Assembly (NCBI GenBank): GCA_002352225.1
Contig: DEIA01000047.1
Coordinates: 1,512-65,511 of the forward strand
Origin: Flammeovirgaceae bacterium UBA2786
GTDB lineage: Bacteria; Bacteroidota; Bacteroidia; Cytophagales; Cyclobacteriaceae
Length of the DNA: 64,000 bases
Reading direction: 5' to 3'
The number at the start of each line of letters is the position of its first letter. The stretch's first letter is position 1. Positions 35,334 through 44,563 of this stretch are shown here, one piece after another. The notes below the pieces were generated by a model. The model searched no databases and was not told the DNA's origin. It saw only the letters and a program-made list of their open reading frames with translations. Made by a program: the position numbers and the translations under genes.

Positions 35334-36554
35334 ATGAAACTGAAAGCTATCTGGACAATTGCCGCAGGCGTAATGGTTTTTATTTTGGCTTGTGAGCCCT
35401 TTGAAAACGGGAGCCGGGAGTTGGTCCTTGACTTACCAGCAGTACCCGCGAGTTATAATGTGCCCGGAGTTACAGACGATTTGCCTACCCTGGGACGAGT
35501 ACTTTTCTATGATACCCGGCTTTCGCTAAACAACAGTATTTCATGTGCCAGTTGCCATAAACAAACACTTGCTTTTTCGGATAATGCCGCGCTTAGTCGT
35601 GGCTTCGAAAATCGGATTACTTCCCGTAATTCTATGGCTATTCAGAACATTATCTCAGATGCATTTCAGGAATTTATTATTCCGGCCGACACAACCGGTA
35701 ATACAGATAGTACAACCATTGTTGTGATTGATCCGGGTGTAATCGGGTACATGCCCGGGGTTCCTGTGTCGCCCGATTTTGTTGCCACTCCAACTTCACT
35801 TTTCTGGGACGGCCGCGAAAGTAATTTGAAACAAATGGTAACAAGACCAATCATGAATCACATTGAAATGGGAATTCACGATATGGATGCATTAGCACAG
35901 AAGTTAAATCAGATTCCGGAATACGAATCGCTGTTTCAAAAAGCATTTGGCGAACAAGAGGTAACAGCCGAAAAAATTTCTCAGGGGCTTAGTGCTTTTC
36001 TGTTAAGCATTCGCAGCAACCAATCGAAGTTTGACAAGGCTATGGTGTTTCGTACCGATGCTTTTACTTTTAACTCCAAGCCGGCTAACACACTAACAAT
36101 AAATCTTCCTCTCATAAATCTATCTGCTCAGGAAGAGTTGGGCCGGCAGTTATTCTTCAACAAATTCAATTGTAACAATTGTCATGATGCCAATGGCTTT
36201 GCCGATATCGGGTTGGATGCATCGCCTAAAGATGCGGGTTTAATGGAAACAACGGGAGTATTGCAACACAAAGGTCAGTTTAAAATTCCTTCGCTGCGAA
36301 ATGTAGAGCTTACCGGCCCCTACATGCACGATGGCCGGTTTAAAACACTTGAGGCAGTAATTGAGCATTACAGTCATGGTATTAATAACAGTCCTAACCT
36401 CGATACTCGTTTAAAAGGATTAGATGGTCGTCCGTTACAAATGAATATGACCCCGGGCGAAGTAAAAGCAATTGCCGCTTTTCTCTCCACCCTTACCGAT
36501 TACCAATTGATTTCAGATACACGGTTTTCTAATCCCTTTAAGGTTAAGCAATAA
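35334..36554 (+). CDS. Di-haem cytochrome c peroxidase (MauG/CcpA family), lipoprotein
   Basis: A 406-residue exported haem protein. The ATG at 35334 gives MKLKAIWTIAAGVMVFILAC, a lipoprotein signal; an in-frame upstream ATG at 35226 would bury this. Two c-type haem sites are Cys71-x-x-Cys74-His75 (SCASCHKQ) and Cys280-x-x-Cys283-His284 (NCNNCHDANG). The segments TLGRVLFYDTRLS, FWDGRESNLKQMVTRPI and PSLRNVELTGPYMHDGR are characteristic of bacterial di-haem peroxidases. It reduces hydrogen peroxide in the periplasm with electrons from cytochrome c or a similar donor. It lies 15 bp before the barrel gene downstream. Confidence 0.9.
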   Translation: MKLKAIWTIAAGVMVFILACEPFENGSRELVLDLPAVPASYNVPGVTDDLPTLGRVLFYDTRLSLNNSISCASCHKQTLAFSDNAALSRGFENRITSRNSMAIQNIISDAFQEFIIPADTTGNTDSTTIVVIDPGVIGYMPGVPVSPDFVATPTSLFWDGRESNLKQMVTRPIMNHIEMGIHDMDALAQKLNQIPEYESLFQKAFGEQEVTAEKISQGLSAFLLSIRSNQSKFDKAMVFRTDAFTFNSKPANTLTINLPLINLSAQEELGRQLFFNKFNCNNCHDANGFADIGLDASPKDAGLMETTGVLQHKGQFKIPSLRNVELTGPYMHDGRFKTLEAVIEHYSHGINNSPNLDTRLKGLDGRPLQMNMTPGEVKAIAAFLSTLTDYQLISDTRFSNPFKVKQ

Positions 36555-36569
36555 TTTTTGTTTCGGGTG

Positions 36570-37892
36570 GTGAAGTTTTTTAATTGCCTGTTTGGTGTTT
36601 GCTTTTTTCTCCCCTTTTTGTTGCGGGCACAATCGGTGTATGAAAAAGGATACTTTGTTGACCTGAATAATCAAAAGACAGAATGCTTTATTAAACCTGA
36701 AGCATGGCCGGCCCATGGTACCGTAACGTATCTGCTTACCTCCAAAGATCAACCACAAACTAAATCGCTTGATGATCTTTCTGAAATTTCGATTCTGGAT
36801 TTATTCAAATTGAAGCGAACAAAAGTTCAGATTGATATTTCAGGAGATGAAAGTCCGCTGTTGAGTTATACTCCCGAACCAGAATGGCACAACGAAGAAC
36901 TTTTTTTGTGGACTTTGGTAGATGGAAACACCTCGCTTTATGTTTATGAGGGCGATGGCCTTACCCGCTATTTTTACAGCATAGCCGATAACCCGCCTGA
37001 GCAATTGGTTTACAAAAAGTATCGTACCACATCCGGCATCAAGCTGAACGAATCTTTTAAACAAACCCTGTTCGATAAAGTAAACTGTGCCGATAGTCTG
37101 TTCTCTTACTTTGCCGCATTGCCGTATGGCGAACAGGCGCTGATCAACCATGTGGTGGCTGAAAACAATTGTGCCGGAACTTCTGTACAGACTTACCCTA
37201 CTAAACCGAAAAAAGCATTTATACCGCTTGCAGAAACCCGTACGTTAAACGCTATAGAAAATTCAAAGCCGGAGAAAAAGAAACCTAACCCTCCGGCCGA
37301 ACCAGAACCCTCTGTATTTGAGAATAAAAAGCGGGTAAATTATTTCGGGCTCGAAGTAAATCCACTCCTTCGGCAAATTGTTAACCTGAATCCAAACAGC
37401 ACGCCCACCACCAATCCGTTTGGAATTCAGTTCGCATCCAATTCAACCCGCACAGGCAGAGGAATAAGTTCAGGTCTTACTTACTTGCGATCGAAATTCA
37501 ATGACGACAATAACGGTGTAACCCGCGAAACCATAAACCGCGAGGTTGCCTTTCGGTTTGGGTATGAACGCAAACATCAAATAGGCAAGCGATGGATTGC
37601 ATTACATGGCTACGATTTTGTTGTGGGTGGAGCTAAATTATATACTGAAACCAACGATCCGTTTGCGGGTAGCATTGTTACAGAAACTTCATCTAATATG
37701 TGGGGGTTTGGGCTCCGGGCAGGATTGTTATTTCTGATTAGCGACAGGGTTACACTGGGCACCGAAGCCACCTACTATTCGCGTTACATTACAGATAAGA
37801 CAAAACTCACGGGGCTTCCTGATAGTAAACAAAAGACTTCTGAGTTTGAATTAACGCTTCCTGTTGTGCTTATTCTCTCAATTCGGTTTTGA
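36570..37892 (+). CDS. Hypothetical secreted protein with C-terminal outer-membrane barrel
   Basis: About 440 residues. No ATG is available; GTG codons at 36567 and 36570 and a TTG at 36558 are possible starts, and the GTG at 36570 gives MKFFNCLFGVCFFLPFLLRAQ, a normal signal peptide. The N-terminal half (about 25-200: GYFVDLNNQKTECFIKPEAWP) resembles a small beta domain found in many Bacteroidota proteins. A Lys/Pro-rich linker (about 228-245) leads to a barrel-like C-terminal part (VNYFGLEVNPLLRQI, VAFRFGYERKHQIG) ending ILSIRF. The function is unknown. It lies 15 bp after the peroxidase gene, and they may be co-transcribed. Confidence 0.7.
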   Translation: MKFFNCLFGVCFFLPFLLRAQSVYEKGYFVDLNNQKTECFIKPEAWPAHGTVTYLLTSKDQPQTKSLDDLSEISILDLFKLKRTKVQIDISGDESPLLSYTPEPEWHNEELFLWTLVDGNTSLYVYEGDGLTRYFYSIADNPPEQLVYKKYRTTSGIKLNESFKQTLFDKVNCADSLFSYFAALPYGEQALINHVVAENNCAGTSVQTYPTKPKKAFIPLAETRTLNAIENSKPEKKKPNPPAEPEPSVFENKKRVNYFGLEVNPLLRQIVNLNPNSTPTTNPFGIQFASNSTRTGRGISSGLTYLRSKFNDDNNGVTRETINREVAFRFGYERKHQIGKRWIALHGYDFVVGGAKLYTETNDPFAGSIVTETSSNMWGFGLRAGLLFLISDRVTLGTEATYYSRYITDKTKLTGLPDSKQKTSEFELTLPVVLILSIRF

Positions 37893-37893
37893 T

Positions 37894-40584
37894 TTATTCG
37901 CTCCTCAAACTTTTAACCGGATTGGTACTGGCCGCGCGAAACGACTGAAAGCTCATGGTAAGCCAGGCTATTGCAAATGCAGCTAAGCCAGCAAATAAAA
38001 ACAGACCAACTCCAATCTCAATTTTATACGAATAATCTCTAAGCCACCAGCTAATGCCATACCATGCAAGCGGAGAGGCCAAAACAAATGCAATGGCAAT
38101 CAGCTTTCCAAACTCTTTTGAAAGCAATAGTACAATACTGCCAACGCTAGCTCCTAATACCTTTCGAATGCCAATCTCTTTGGTGCGCTGTTCTGCTGTA
38201 AATGCTGTAAGCGCAAATAAACCCAGACAGGCAATAATAATAGCAAAGCCCGCAAAAATGGCAAACACTTTACCAAGGCGCGTTTCGGTTGTATACATCT
38301 TACCAAAACGATCGTCTAAAAATGAATACGTAAACGGTTGGCCGGGAGCAATCTCTTTCCACTTTGATTCCAGTAGATTAATTACAGCCCGTGTATCCTG
38401 CGATTGAAACCGAAACGAAAGATTTCCCTGCGGACGTTTACTTAAGAATAGCATTACCGCCCCAATATTTTCTTTTAACGATTCGAAATGAAAATTCTCT
38501 ACAACACCTATTACTGTAAGGGTCTCTAATTTATCTGCACTCATATCCTGGCCTCCAAATGTTACTATTTTCTTGCCAACCGGATTGCCTTCAAAATTAA
38601 AGTTTCTGGCAGCTGTTTCGTTGAGAATAACGGCTGTAGAATCAGATGGAAACTCGGGAGAAAAATCGCGGCCATCTATAATTGTCATCCCCAGTGTTTT
38701 TACATAGTCCTGATCTACTGTCCAATTTTGCAGACTAACCAGATTTTCCTGCTGTTGGTAATCTTTGCCTTCGGCCCACCAGGGGTTATCGCTGCGCCAG
38801 GTATCAGAAACAGGTAAGTAACCGCTAAACGTTCCACTTACAAACATGCTATTGCGTAGTATTTCGTTTTTGTATGCCTGGCTTTGTTCACCTAATGCAT
38901 ACATATCTTCCACCATAATTACCTGATCTTTATTAAACCCGATTTTTTTGTTTTGGATGTAATTTAATTGACTAAACACCGCAATGGTGGCAATAATTAA
39001 GATGATAGAAATGGTAAACTGGAACACTACCAATGAACTTCGGATAAAACCGCTTTTCATACCTAAAGACACGTGCCCTTTAAGCACATTTACCGGCTTG
39101 AAAGCCGAAAGAAAAAAGGACGGATAGATTCCGGCTAACAATCCGGTAAGCACAGCACCGGCAACCAGTATTATATAAAACGCAGGGTTGTTAAAGGGGA
39201 TAGAAAGAGTTCGGTCGGCCAGATTATTAAACAATGGCAGCAACAGGTACGTAATCCCTATGGCTATGCTGAACGAAAGCATGCTCAACAGCGTAGATTC
39301 GGTAAGGAACTGCCGCACCAAATGCGACCGAAACGAGCCCATCACTTTTCTTACTCCTACTTCTTTGGCCCGGTTGGCTGAGCGCGCTGTTGATAAATTC
39401 ATAAAATTTATACAGGCTATAACCAGAATGAAGAGCGCAACAGCAAGAAACATATACACATAGGTGATACTGAATCCGGGTTCAAACTCTCCCTGTAAAT
39501 CGCTTTTCAGATGTATGTCCTGCAGGGGCTGAAGCGCATATGCCATTTTATTTCCTCCTTGTGTAAACTTCTCCATAGTTGCACCCTCACCTAATACCGT
39601 TGCCAGTTGTGGTTCTATGTGCTTGGCTGTCATCTGCACAAGCTTTGTCTCTGCCTCTTTTGCATTTGCTCCTTCACGAAGCAACAGATACGTTTGAAAA
39701 TTGTTACTCAGCCAGAAGGTTTGTTTGGCTTCATCTAACCCTTCTGTAGACAGAATAAAATCAAAATGAAAATGACTGGCCGCTGGCATGTTTTCATACA
39801 CACCCGTTATTTTAAATGTAAATTTATTATCAAGGGTTAACGTCTGGCCAAGTGCGCTTTCGCCCGGAAAGAATTTTTTGGCGGCTCGTTCGCTGATGGC
39901 CATCGTATTTGGCTGATCCAAAATTCCTTCAACATTGCCTTGCCGTACGGGTACCGTAAAAATTTTGAAAAAATCTTTACCAGCCCATATTACATTTGGC
40001 TCTTTAATGTTTTCTGTTTCTCGTTTTACAAGGTACGAACCTCTTTGCCTGAAGTGTACCGCAGCCTCTACTTCGGGAATTTCTTCTGCTAAAGCAGCCG
40101 CCATGGGCGCAGGGGCAAACACCATCTTCCAGTGATTGCCTCCAAATATAATTTCGGCCTTCACTCTGTAAATGCGTTGCGCGTGTTCATGGTGCTTGTC
40201 GTACCTTAATTCGTTAAACACAAAAAGGGCAATAACCAGACACACCCCCACTCCTACCGAAAGCCCAAGGATGTTGATGAGCGAATAGAAACTGTGCTTG
40301 CGCAGATTACGCAGTGCAACAATGAAATAATTTTTTAGCATGTCTTGGGGTTTTGTGTGATGTGAGTGTAGGGTTTGTTTTTGTGTTTCGCGCAGGCCCG
40401 ATGTGTGTCCGAATTTTTTCAGCACATTATGATACGCATCGATGAACCGCAGGCCTTTTTCCATTTCTTCCTCCACCGAGCTACAGACATGATCAATCAA
40501 CTCTTCCTGAATTCCTTCCACTACAATGCCGCGGTAATTCAGGTCTTTTACAATGTAGCTGATATGATCTTCAGACAGTTTCAT
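37894..40584 (-). CDS. FtsX/MacB-type ABC permease with N-terminal prefix domain, copy 1
   Basis: An 896-residue inner-membrane protein. An N-terminal soluble helical prefix (about 1-75, MKLSEDHISYIVKDLNYRG) precedes the permease. Two FtsX units follow: each has one helix, a large MacB-like periplasmic domain and a three-helix block (for example ITYVYMFLAVALFILVIACINFMNLSTARSANRAKEVGVRKVMGS and the matching ALTAFTAEQRTKEIGIRKVLGAS). The EVGxRKVxG motif is typical of the Bacteroidota FtsX-like permease family. The cognate ATPase is not encoded here. The gene is 9 bp downstream of a PadR regulator, which presumably controls it. Confidence 0.9.
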   Translation of the reverse strand: MKLSEDHISYIVKDLNYRGIVVEGIQEELIDHVCSSVEEEMEKGLRFIDAYHNVLKKFGHTSGLRETQKQTLHSHHTKPQDMLKNYFIVALRNLRKHSFYSLINILGLSVGVGVCLVIALFVFNELRYDKHHEHAQRIYRVKAEIIFGGNHWKMVFAPAPMAAALAEEIPEVEAAVHFRQRGSYLVKRETENIKEPNVIWAGKDFFKIFTVPVRQGNVEGILDQPNTMAISERAAKKFFPGESALGQTLTLDNKFTFKITGVYENMPAASHFHFDFILSTEGLDEAKQTFWLSNNFQTYLLLREGANAKEAETKLVQMTAKHIEPQLATVLGEGATMEKFTQGGNKMAYALQPLQDIHLKSDLQGEFEPGFSITYVYMFLAVALFILVIACINFMNLSTARSANRAKEVGVRKVMGSFRSHLVRQFLTESTLLSMLSFSIAIGITYLLLPLFNNLADRTLSIPFNNPAFYIILVAGAVLTGLLAGIYPSFFLSAFKPVNVLKGHVSLGMKSGFIRSSLVVFQFTISIILIIATIAVFSQLNYIQNKKIGFNKDQVIMVEDMYALGEQSQAYKNEILRNSMFVSGTFSGYLPVSDTWRSDNPWWAEGKDYQQQENLVSLQNWTVDQDYVKTLGMTIIDGRDFSPEFPSDSTAVILNETAARNFNFEGNPVGKKIVTFGGQDMSADKLETLTVIGVVENFHFESLKENIGAVMLFLSKRPQGNLSFRFQSQDTRAVINLLESKWKEIAPGQPFTYSFLDDRFGKMYTTETRLGKVFAIFAGFAIIIACLGLFALTAFTAEQRTKEIGIRKVLGASVGSIVLLLSKEFGKLIAIAFVLASPLAWYGISWWLRDYSYKIEIGVGLFLFAGLAAFAIAWLTMSFQSFRAASTNPVKSLRSE

Positions 40585-40593
40585 CTGGTTTAG

Positions 40594-40932
40594 CTATCTC
40601 AGGCTTACCTGTAATACATTTCCCATGGTTTGGATAAAATCGATAAACTCACTTACCCGCTCTTTAACAAGATTGCGCCCTTGTGGGGTAAGTGAATAAT
40701 ATTTGCGCACACGTTTGCCAATGGTTTCGGTTTCGGTCTTTAGCATTCCTTCTGCTTCCAGCTTGTGCAAAGCAGGGTACAACGCGCCTTCCGTAAGCAT
40801 AATACGCTCGTCAGACAATTCTTTTACCCGTTGGGTTATTTCATAACCATACATGCGGCCATGATCTTTCAGTACCTTTAACACAATAGTTTGCAGTGTG
40901 CCCTTCAACAACTCAGGAGAATGCATAAACAA
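40594..40932 (-). CDS. PadR-family transcriptional regulator, copy 1
   Basis: A 112-residue winged-helix repressor of the PadR family: LLKGTLQTIVLKVLKDHGRMYGYEITQRV at the start, ALYPALHKLEAEGMLKTE as the recognition part, and RVRKYYSLTPQGRNLV in the wing. It belongs to the short group with only one C-terminal helix. It is encoded 9 bp upstream of an FtsX-type permease on the same strand, a common pairing in Bacteroidota, and most likely represses its own operon in response to an envelope or drug signal. The effector is unknown. Confidence 0.92.
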   Translation of the reverse strand: MFMHSPELLKGTLQTIVLKVLKDHGRMYGYEITQRVKELSDERIMLTEGALYPALHKLEAEGMLKTETETIGKRVRKYYSLTPQGRNLVKERVSEFIDFIQTMGNVLQVSLR

Positions 40933-40981
40933 TCAATACATAAGTGAATTATGTATAAAGACGCAGGTCTCATAAATCAGG

Positions 40982-41009
40982 TTGCATATCGGCCCAATTT
41001 TTATTTTTG
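40982..41009 (+). promoter_or_regulatory. Candidate promoter of the HhH/coiled-coil membrane protein gene
   Basis: TTG (40982-40984) and TATTTTTG (41002-41009, exact TAnnTTTG) are 17 nt apart, close to Bacteroidota spacing, with the start codon 28 nt downstream of the -7 element. Confidence 0.55.
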
Positions 41010-41037
41010 TACCTTCAATTCTCTTTAAAACATTAAC

Positions 41038-41871
41038 ATGCGCTCCGTTTACTTGCTGGTTGGATTATTTGCTGTGTGGTGCCTGTTGGCCGCATTCTGG
41101 TATTTGTTCTGGATTAAAGGGCTCGACCCAAAACCCGAGTATATCAATCCGCACGAATCGGCCATCGCTATTGCCGAGATTTTAATAATTGTGGTGGTCT
41201 CTTTATTTATCGGATTTGGAATAGCGTGGTTTTTACGCCAACAATTTATTGACGAGGCTCAATCCAGAGAAACCGATCTAACTATTGAACTGGCTGAAGT
41301 AAAACAAGCGCTGGTAAATGCACAAGAACAAACTGAAAAAGCCGAAGAAACACTTAATCGCGCAAGGGAAACTTTTCGTAACGATTTCCTTCACATCTCT
41401 CGCGACAACGAACGGCTGAAGGCAATGGAAGACCATTCCAAAACTTTACAGGAACAATTTCAGCAACAGATTATTGCCCTTCAAACAACAATAGATGAGT
41501 TACAAAAAAATTATAGCAACGTGGGTGACAACCTGGTTGCCACACAACTACAAAAACAAAAGCTTGAGATTGAACTGGAGGAACTAGAAAAGGATAAACG
41601 TAAAAGCAAAGAGCCTCGCTTGTCAGGTTTTATCAGTGGTCAGCAGGTAGAACAAGAATTGGATAACCTGAAACTGATTAATGGTATTGGTCCGGGTATT
41701 GAGGCTAAGCTTAATAAAGCTGGCATTTTTAGTTTCAGACAGATTAGTGAACTTACTGAAGAGAGTATTGAACGTGTTTCTGCCATTATTGAATTTTTCC
41801 CGGGTCGCATTACCCGCGACAGATGGATTGAGCAGGCCTCGAAACTCTACCTGGATAAACTAAGAAAGTGA
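41038..41871 (+). CDS. Membrane protein with coiled coil and C-terminal helix-hairpin-helix domain
   Basis: A 277-residue inner-membrane protein. Two helices at about 4-24 and 42-62 leave a long cytoplasmic coiled coil (about 68-190, Glu/Gln/Lys-rich, AEVKQALVNAQEQTEKAEET). The C-terminal region (about 205-277) carries LKLINGIGPGIEAKLNKAGI, the HhH_5-like signature usually found in nucleic-acid-binding proteins, and FSFRQISELTEESIERVSA. This domain order occurs widely in Bacteroidota proteins of unknown role. It may tether DNA or RNA to the membrane, but no experiment is known to me. Its 3' end abuts the convergent YceI gene. Confidence 0.8.
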   Translation: MRSVYLLVGLFAVWCLLAAFWYLFWIKGLDPKPEYINPHESAIAIAEILIIVVVSLFIGFGIAWFLRQQFIDEAQSRETDLTIELAEVKQALVNAQEQTEKAEETLNRARETFRNDFLHISRDNERLKAMEDHSKTLQEQFQQQIIALQTTIDELQKNYSNVGDNLVATQLQKQKLEIELEELEKDKRKSKEPRLSGFISGQQVEQELDNLKLINGIGPGIEAKLNKAGIFSFRQISELTEESIERVSAIIEFFPGRITRDRWIEQASKLYLDKLRK

Positions 41872-42474
41872 TTACAGATTAGGATCCAGTTTCAGCGCCA
41901 GATTAAACTTTACTTCAAGGTTATCTTCCACTTTTACCATACCCATCATGCGCGAGGGTGCGGTGAGATTAAAATCAGCAAAGGAAAATACCCTGCTGCC
42001 CCGTAAATAGATTAATCCATTGTTTTTAGCTTCAATCGAGCAATCCACATCAAACGTTTTGGTTATTCCCGCAAGGGCAATGTTCATGCGCCCTTTAAAG
42101 CGTTCTTCTGCACAACCAAACACAGGAGTTCTTTCAAAGGAAATAAAATCAATAGCTATAGCCGGATGTTGTTTTGCTTTTATGGTCTTGCTGAAATCGT
42201 TGGTCATTACTTGCATTCCACAACTAAACGCAGAGGCATCCAGGCTTACGTTGCCTTTCAGAAAAACCGGGCGGGTTCCGGCACTTTCGCGCAACACCAG
42301 CGTATCGCTACCACAATACAGCGTTGTGCATTGAAACGAATTTACATTCGTTTTTCCTGCTATTACCAATGTGCTTTCGGGTTGTACTATAAGCCTATGC
42401 AGTAAAACCGGAGCGTTGCCAAAGGAACCACAGAGTAGAAGTATAACCAGTAAAACTATCGTACGCCTCATCAC
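41872..42474 (-). CDS. YceI-family periplasmic protein, copy 2
   Basis: A 200-residue exported protein with a signal peptide (MMRRTIVLLVILLLCGSFG). The mature domain is a lipocalin-like YceI barrel: SFQCTTLYCGSDTLVL, LDASAFSCGMQVMTNDFSKTI and the closing VKVEDNLEVKFNL. YceI proteins bind a long isoprenoid, for example polyprenyl or quinone, in the barrel. It is the less typical of the two copies in this region, with several Cys residues. A -7 element of its own (42492-42499) and a terminator upstream show separate transcription from the porin gene. Confidence 0.8.
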   Translation of the reverse strand: MMRRTIVLLVILLLCGSFGNAPVLLHRLIVQPESTLVIAGKTNVNSFQCTTLYCGSDTLVLRESAGTRPVFLKGNVSLDASAFSCGMQVMTNDFSKTIKAKQHPAIAIDFISFERTPVFGCAEERFKGRMNIALAGITKTFDVDCSIEAKNNGLIYLRGSRVFSFADFNLTAPSRMMGMVKVEDNLEVKFNLALKLDPNL

Positions 42475-42491
42475 GTTTGCTTTCTATTCGG

Positions 42492-42499
42492 CAAAGTTA
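42492..42499 (-). promoter_or_regulatory. Candidate -7 element for YceI copy 2
   Basis: The minus strand reads TAACTTTG (exact TAnnTTTG), 18 nt upstream of the YceI start and just downstream of the porin gene terminator, giving this gene its own promoter. Confidence 0.45.
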
Positions 42500-42504
42500 A
42501 TTAA

Positions 42505-42540
42505 TAAAAAAAGAGTTCCGGCCACCCCTGACCGGAACTC
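42505..42540 (-). terminator. Intrinsic terminator of the YceI-porin unit
   Basis: Stem GAGTTCCGG / CCGGAACTC (9 bp, loop about 10 nt), followed on the minus strand by a T tract (plus-strand AAAAAAA at about 42506-42512). It lies 22 nt after the porin gene stop. Confidence 0.82.
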
Positions 42541-42561
42541 ACCCATTAACCAACCCCTCTG

Positions 42562-43914
42562 TCAGAAGGAGATTGCACCCTGAATTACAAACCCGTCAAA
42601 CTTTCCATCGAAGAAACGGTTGTTTGGACCGGTGTTGCGGAAACCATCATAGTTCTGGGTTACATACTCTCCTTTCAGCAAGATATTGCGGGTAATAAAC
42701 CAGCCAGCTCCTATAGAAGTGCGGTCTATCTCTACATCGTAGCGGGTTCCGGCTGCAGCGGCTGTATAACCTTCTGCCATGGTTGCATTAACAGTAATGT
42801 ACCGTGCACCTACGTAAAACTGTTCTTCTTTACCAAAGCGGTATAGAGCCTCAATGGCAGTTTGTTGTGCTTTACGATCATCTTGTGCAGCATAGGTTGT
42901 GCCTTCTCCGTTTTCGAATGCACTGTTACCTTTTGCCCACTCAAATGTTCCGAACACTTCCAGTCCGTTGAATTTTACAAAGGGGTTAACAACAACGGAA
43001 GTTAAATTATCGCGGAAGCCCGGGTTAAACCGTCCTGAGAAAGCATTTCCGGTTAATGTTACTGGAGCATTTTCCATTACATATTGATAGTTAGATCCTG
43101 TGCGGTCGCCACCAAATAAGGTATTGCTTGCAGAAGACTTGGTTGTAACAGCAGAGGCGGTAAGTCTTACCCGCAGGTTGTCATTCACTTGTTTGTCGTA
43201 CCCTACTTTTGCATAAAGGTTGGGTTTACGTTTAGCCCCATCGGGAGTTGACGGATTAGCGATGTTTCCTTGTATTTCACCATCGGTAAAACCACCCATC
43301 AGGATTATACCGTCTTTTTTCCAGTATAACTCTGCGCCTATCTCTGTGGTAAAGGCATCCATTATGTTGTTTTCAACCCAAGGGTTCCACAAGGTGTGGC
43401 CACCATCGCTTCTGCGGAAGTGTGCATCACCATAGTTTACTTCCATGTGTCCTACTTTCAAGGTCAGGTTTTTCCACAGGTTATCAAAAAGCTCGCTTTT
43501 CAGAAAACCCACTTTATCAATTTGCAGATAGCCTCCTTTTACCCAAAATTCATTGTGGTGGTGCGATGCCATGTAAGACACCAGATTCAGACTAATACCG
43601 TCATACAGTTGCACATCGATATTAAAGTTAGCTTGTGCCAGCGGAAAGCCTCCACCCATTTCGTACAGAGCCGGAGTTGCCAATCCATTACTATGCTTCA
43701 GGTTTTGATAGCCTTGTGTAAAGCCAGCGCCTAAGCGAACCTTCAGACCATCGTAGATAACGGTATCCTCTTTTGACGTTTCGAATACATTAATACCGCG
43801 TTTGTCGTATGGCCGCCAGTATTGCAGAGAAGATTGTTGTGCCCATGCTGTCCAGCCGAACATAAGGCCAAGTACCAACAGAAGGCTTTTTAACATTGCA
43901 GATTTTGTTTTCAT
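42562..43914 (-). CDS. Outer-membrane porin-like beta-barrel protein
   Basis: A 450-residue outer-membrane protein. The ATG at 43914 gives MKTKSAMLKSLLLVLGLMFG..AWA as signal peptide; the frame opens four codons earlier as well. The mature part is a succession of amphipathic strands (FNIDVQLYDGISLNLVSYMA, LTLKVGHMEVNYGDAHFRR, PNLYAKVGYDKQVNDNLRVRLTA) ending in the terminal aromatic FVIQGAISF, as for a porin. The motif HMEVNYGDAHFRR is conserved in unassigned porins of Bacteroidota. It lies 35 bp after YceI copy 1 and before copy 2, which suggests linked physiology. Confidence 0.78.
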   Translation of the reverse strand: MKTKSAMLKSLLLVLGLMFGWTAWAQQSSLQYWRPYDKRGINVFETSKEDTVIYDGLKVRLGAGFTQGYQNLKHSNGLATPALYEMGGGFPLAQANFNIDVQLYDGISLNLVSYMASHHHNEFWVKGGYLQIDKVGFLKSELFDNLWKNLTLKVGHMEVNYGDAHFRRSDGGHTLWNPWVENNIMDAFTTEIGAELYWKKDGIILMGGFTDGEIQGNIANPSTPDGAKRKPNLYAKVGYDKQVNDNLRVRLTASAVTTKSSASNTLFGGDRTGSNYQYVMENAPVTLTGNAFSGRFNPGFRDNLTSVVVNPFVKFNGLEVFGTFEWAKGNSAFENGEGTTYAAQDDRKAQQTAIEALYRFGKEEQFYVGARYITVNATMAEGYTAAAAGTRYDVEIDRTSIGAGWFITRNILLKGEYVTQNYDGFRNTGPNNRFFDGKFDGFVIQGAISF

Positions 43915-43949
43915 AACAGTTAACATTTAAAAATGGGTATACTATGATT

Positions 43950-44528
43950 TTATTTATTTATGGAAAGGGTGATATCGAAGGTTATGGTTATTTCATCGCC
44001 TGTTTTTACCGAGCCAAACATGAATGAAGGCGGCTCTACATTATACTCTGTCATTTTAAGTTTTTTAGAACCCTCAAACCGGATTCCATTAGCCACAGAT
44101 TTGCCGGTAACGGTTAACTCAGTAGGTTTTGAACTCCCTGCGATAGCAAGGGTTCCCTGGGCCACAATGTTTGCCCCATTAATGGTGGCGGATGTAAACT
44201 GAAACCTGATATCTTTATTTTTATCAGTCTTCAATGCGTTGTATGCATTTTTATCCATTGCCCCTTTTCCACTCTTCAGGCTTTCGGCAGGGATTGTAAC
44301 CAACAGTGAGTTTACTTTGATTAGCTGACCACTTGCATCGGTTTCGAGTTGCGCCTGAGCAGTAACTTGTTTCGAGGTCATAGTCCAGTCATGCATGGTA
44401 GAGGTACCGGCAATTGTAATAGCCGGTGTTCCGGTTACTTTATAGTTTTGTTGAGCCCAAACACTTGTATGGAGAATTACCATAACAAACAGGGCCATCA
44501 GGCTGGTTTTTTTTATGATCGTTTTCAT
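43950..44528 (-). CDS. YceI-family periplasmic protein, copy 1
   Basis: A 192-residue exported protein. The ATG at 44528 gives the signal peptide MKTIIKKTSLMALFVMVILHTSVWA; an upstream in-frame ATG at 44555 adds nine residues without signal features. The YceI barrel is clear: AITIAGTSTMHDWTM, IPAESLKSGKGAMDKNAYNALK, IRFQFTSATI, and TEYNVEPPSFMFGSVKTGDEITITFD. The His in STMHDW is conserved. It leads the unit YceI-porin. Two strong palindromes lie 36 and 83 bp upstream of the start. Confidence 0.88.
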   Translation of the reverse strand: MKTIIKKTSLMALFVMVILHTSVWAQQNYKVTGTPAITIAGTSTMHDWTMTSKQVTAQAQLETDASGQLIKVNSLLVTIPAESLKSGKGAMDKNAYNALKTDKNKDIRFQFTSATINGANIVAQGTLAIAGSSKPTELTVTGKSVANGIRFEGSKKLKMTEYNVEPPSFMFGSVKTGDEITITFDITLSINK

Positions 44529-44563
44529 AGCTTCTGGGTTTTCTTGCTGTTTCACTGTACAAG

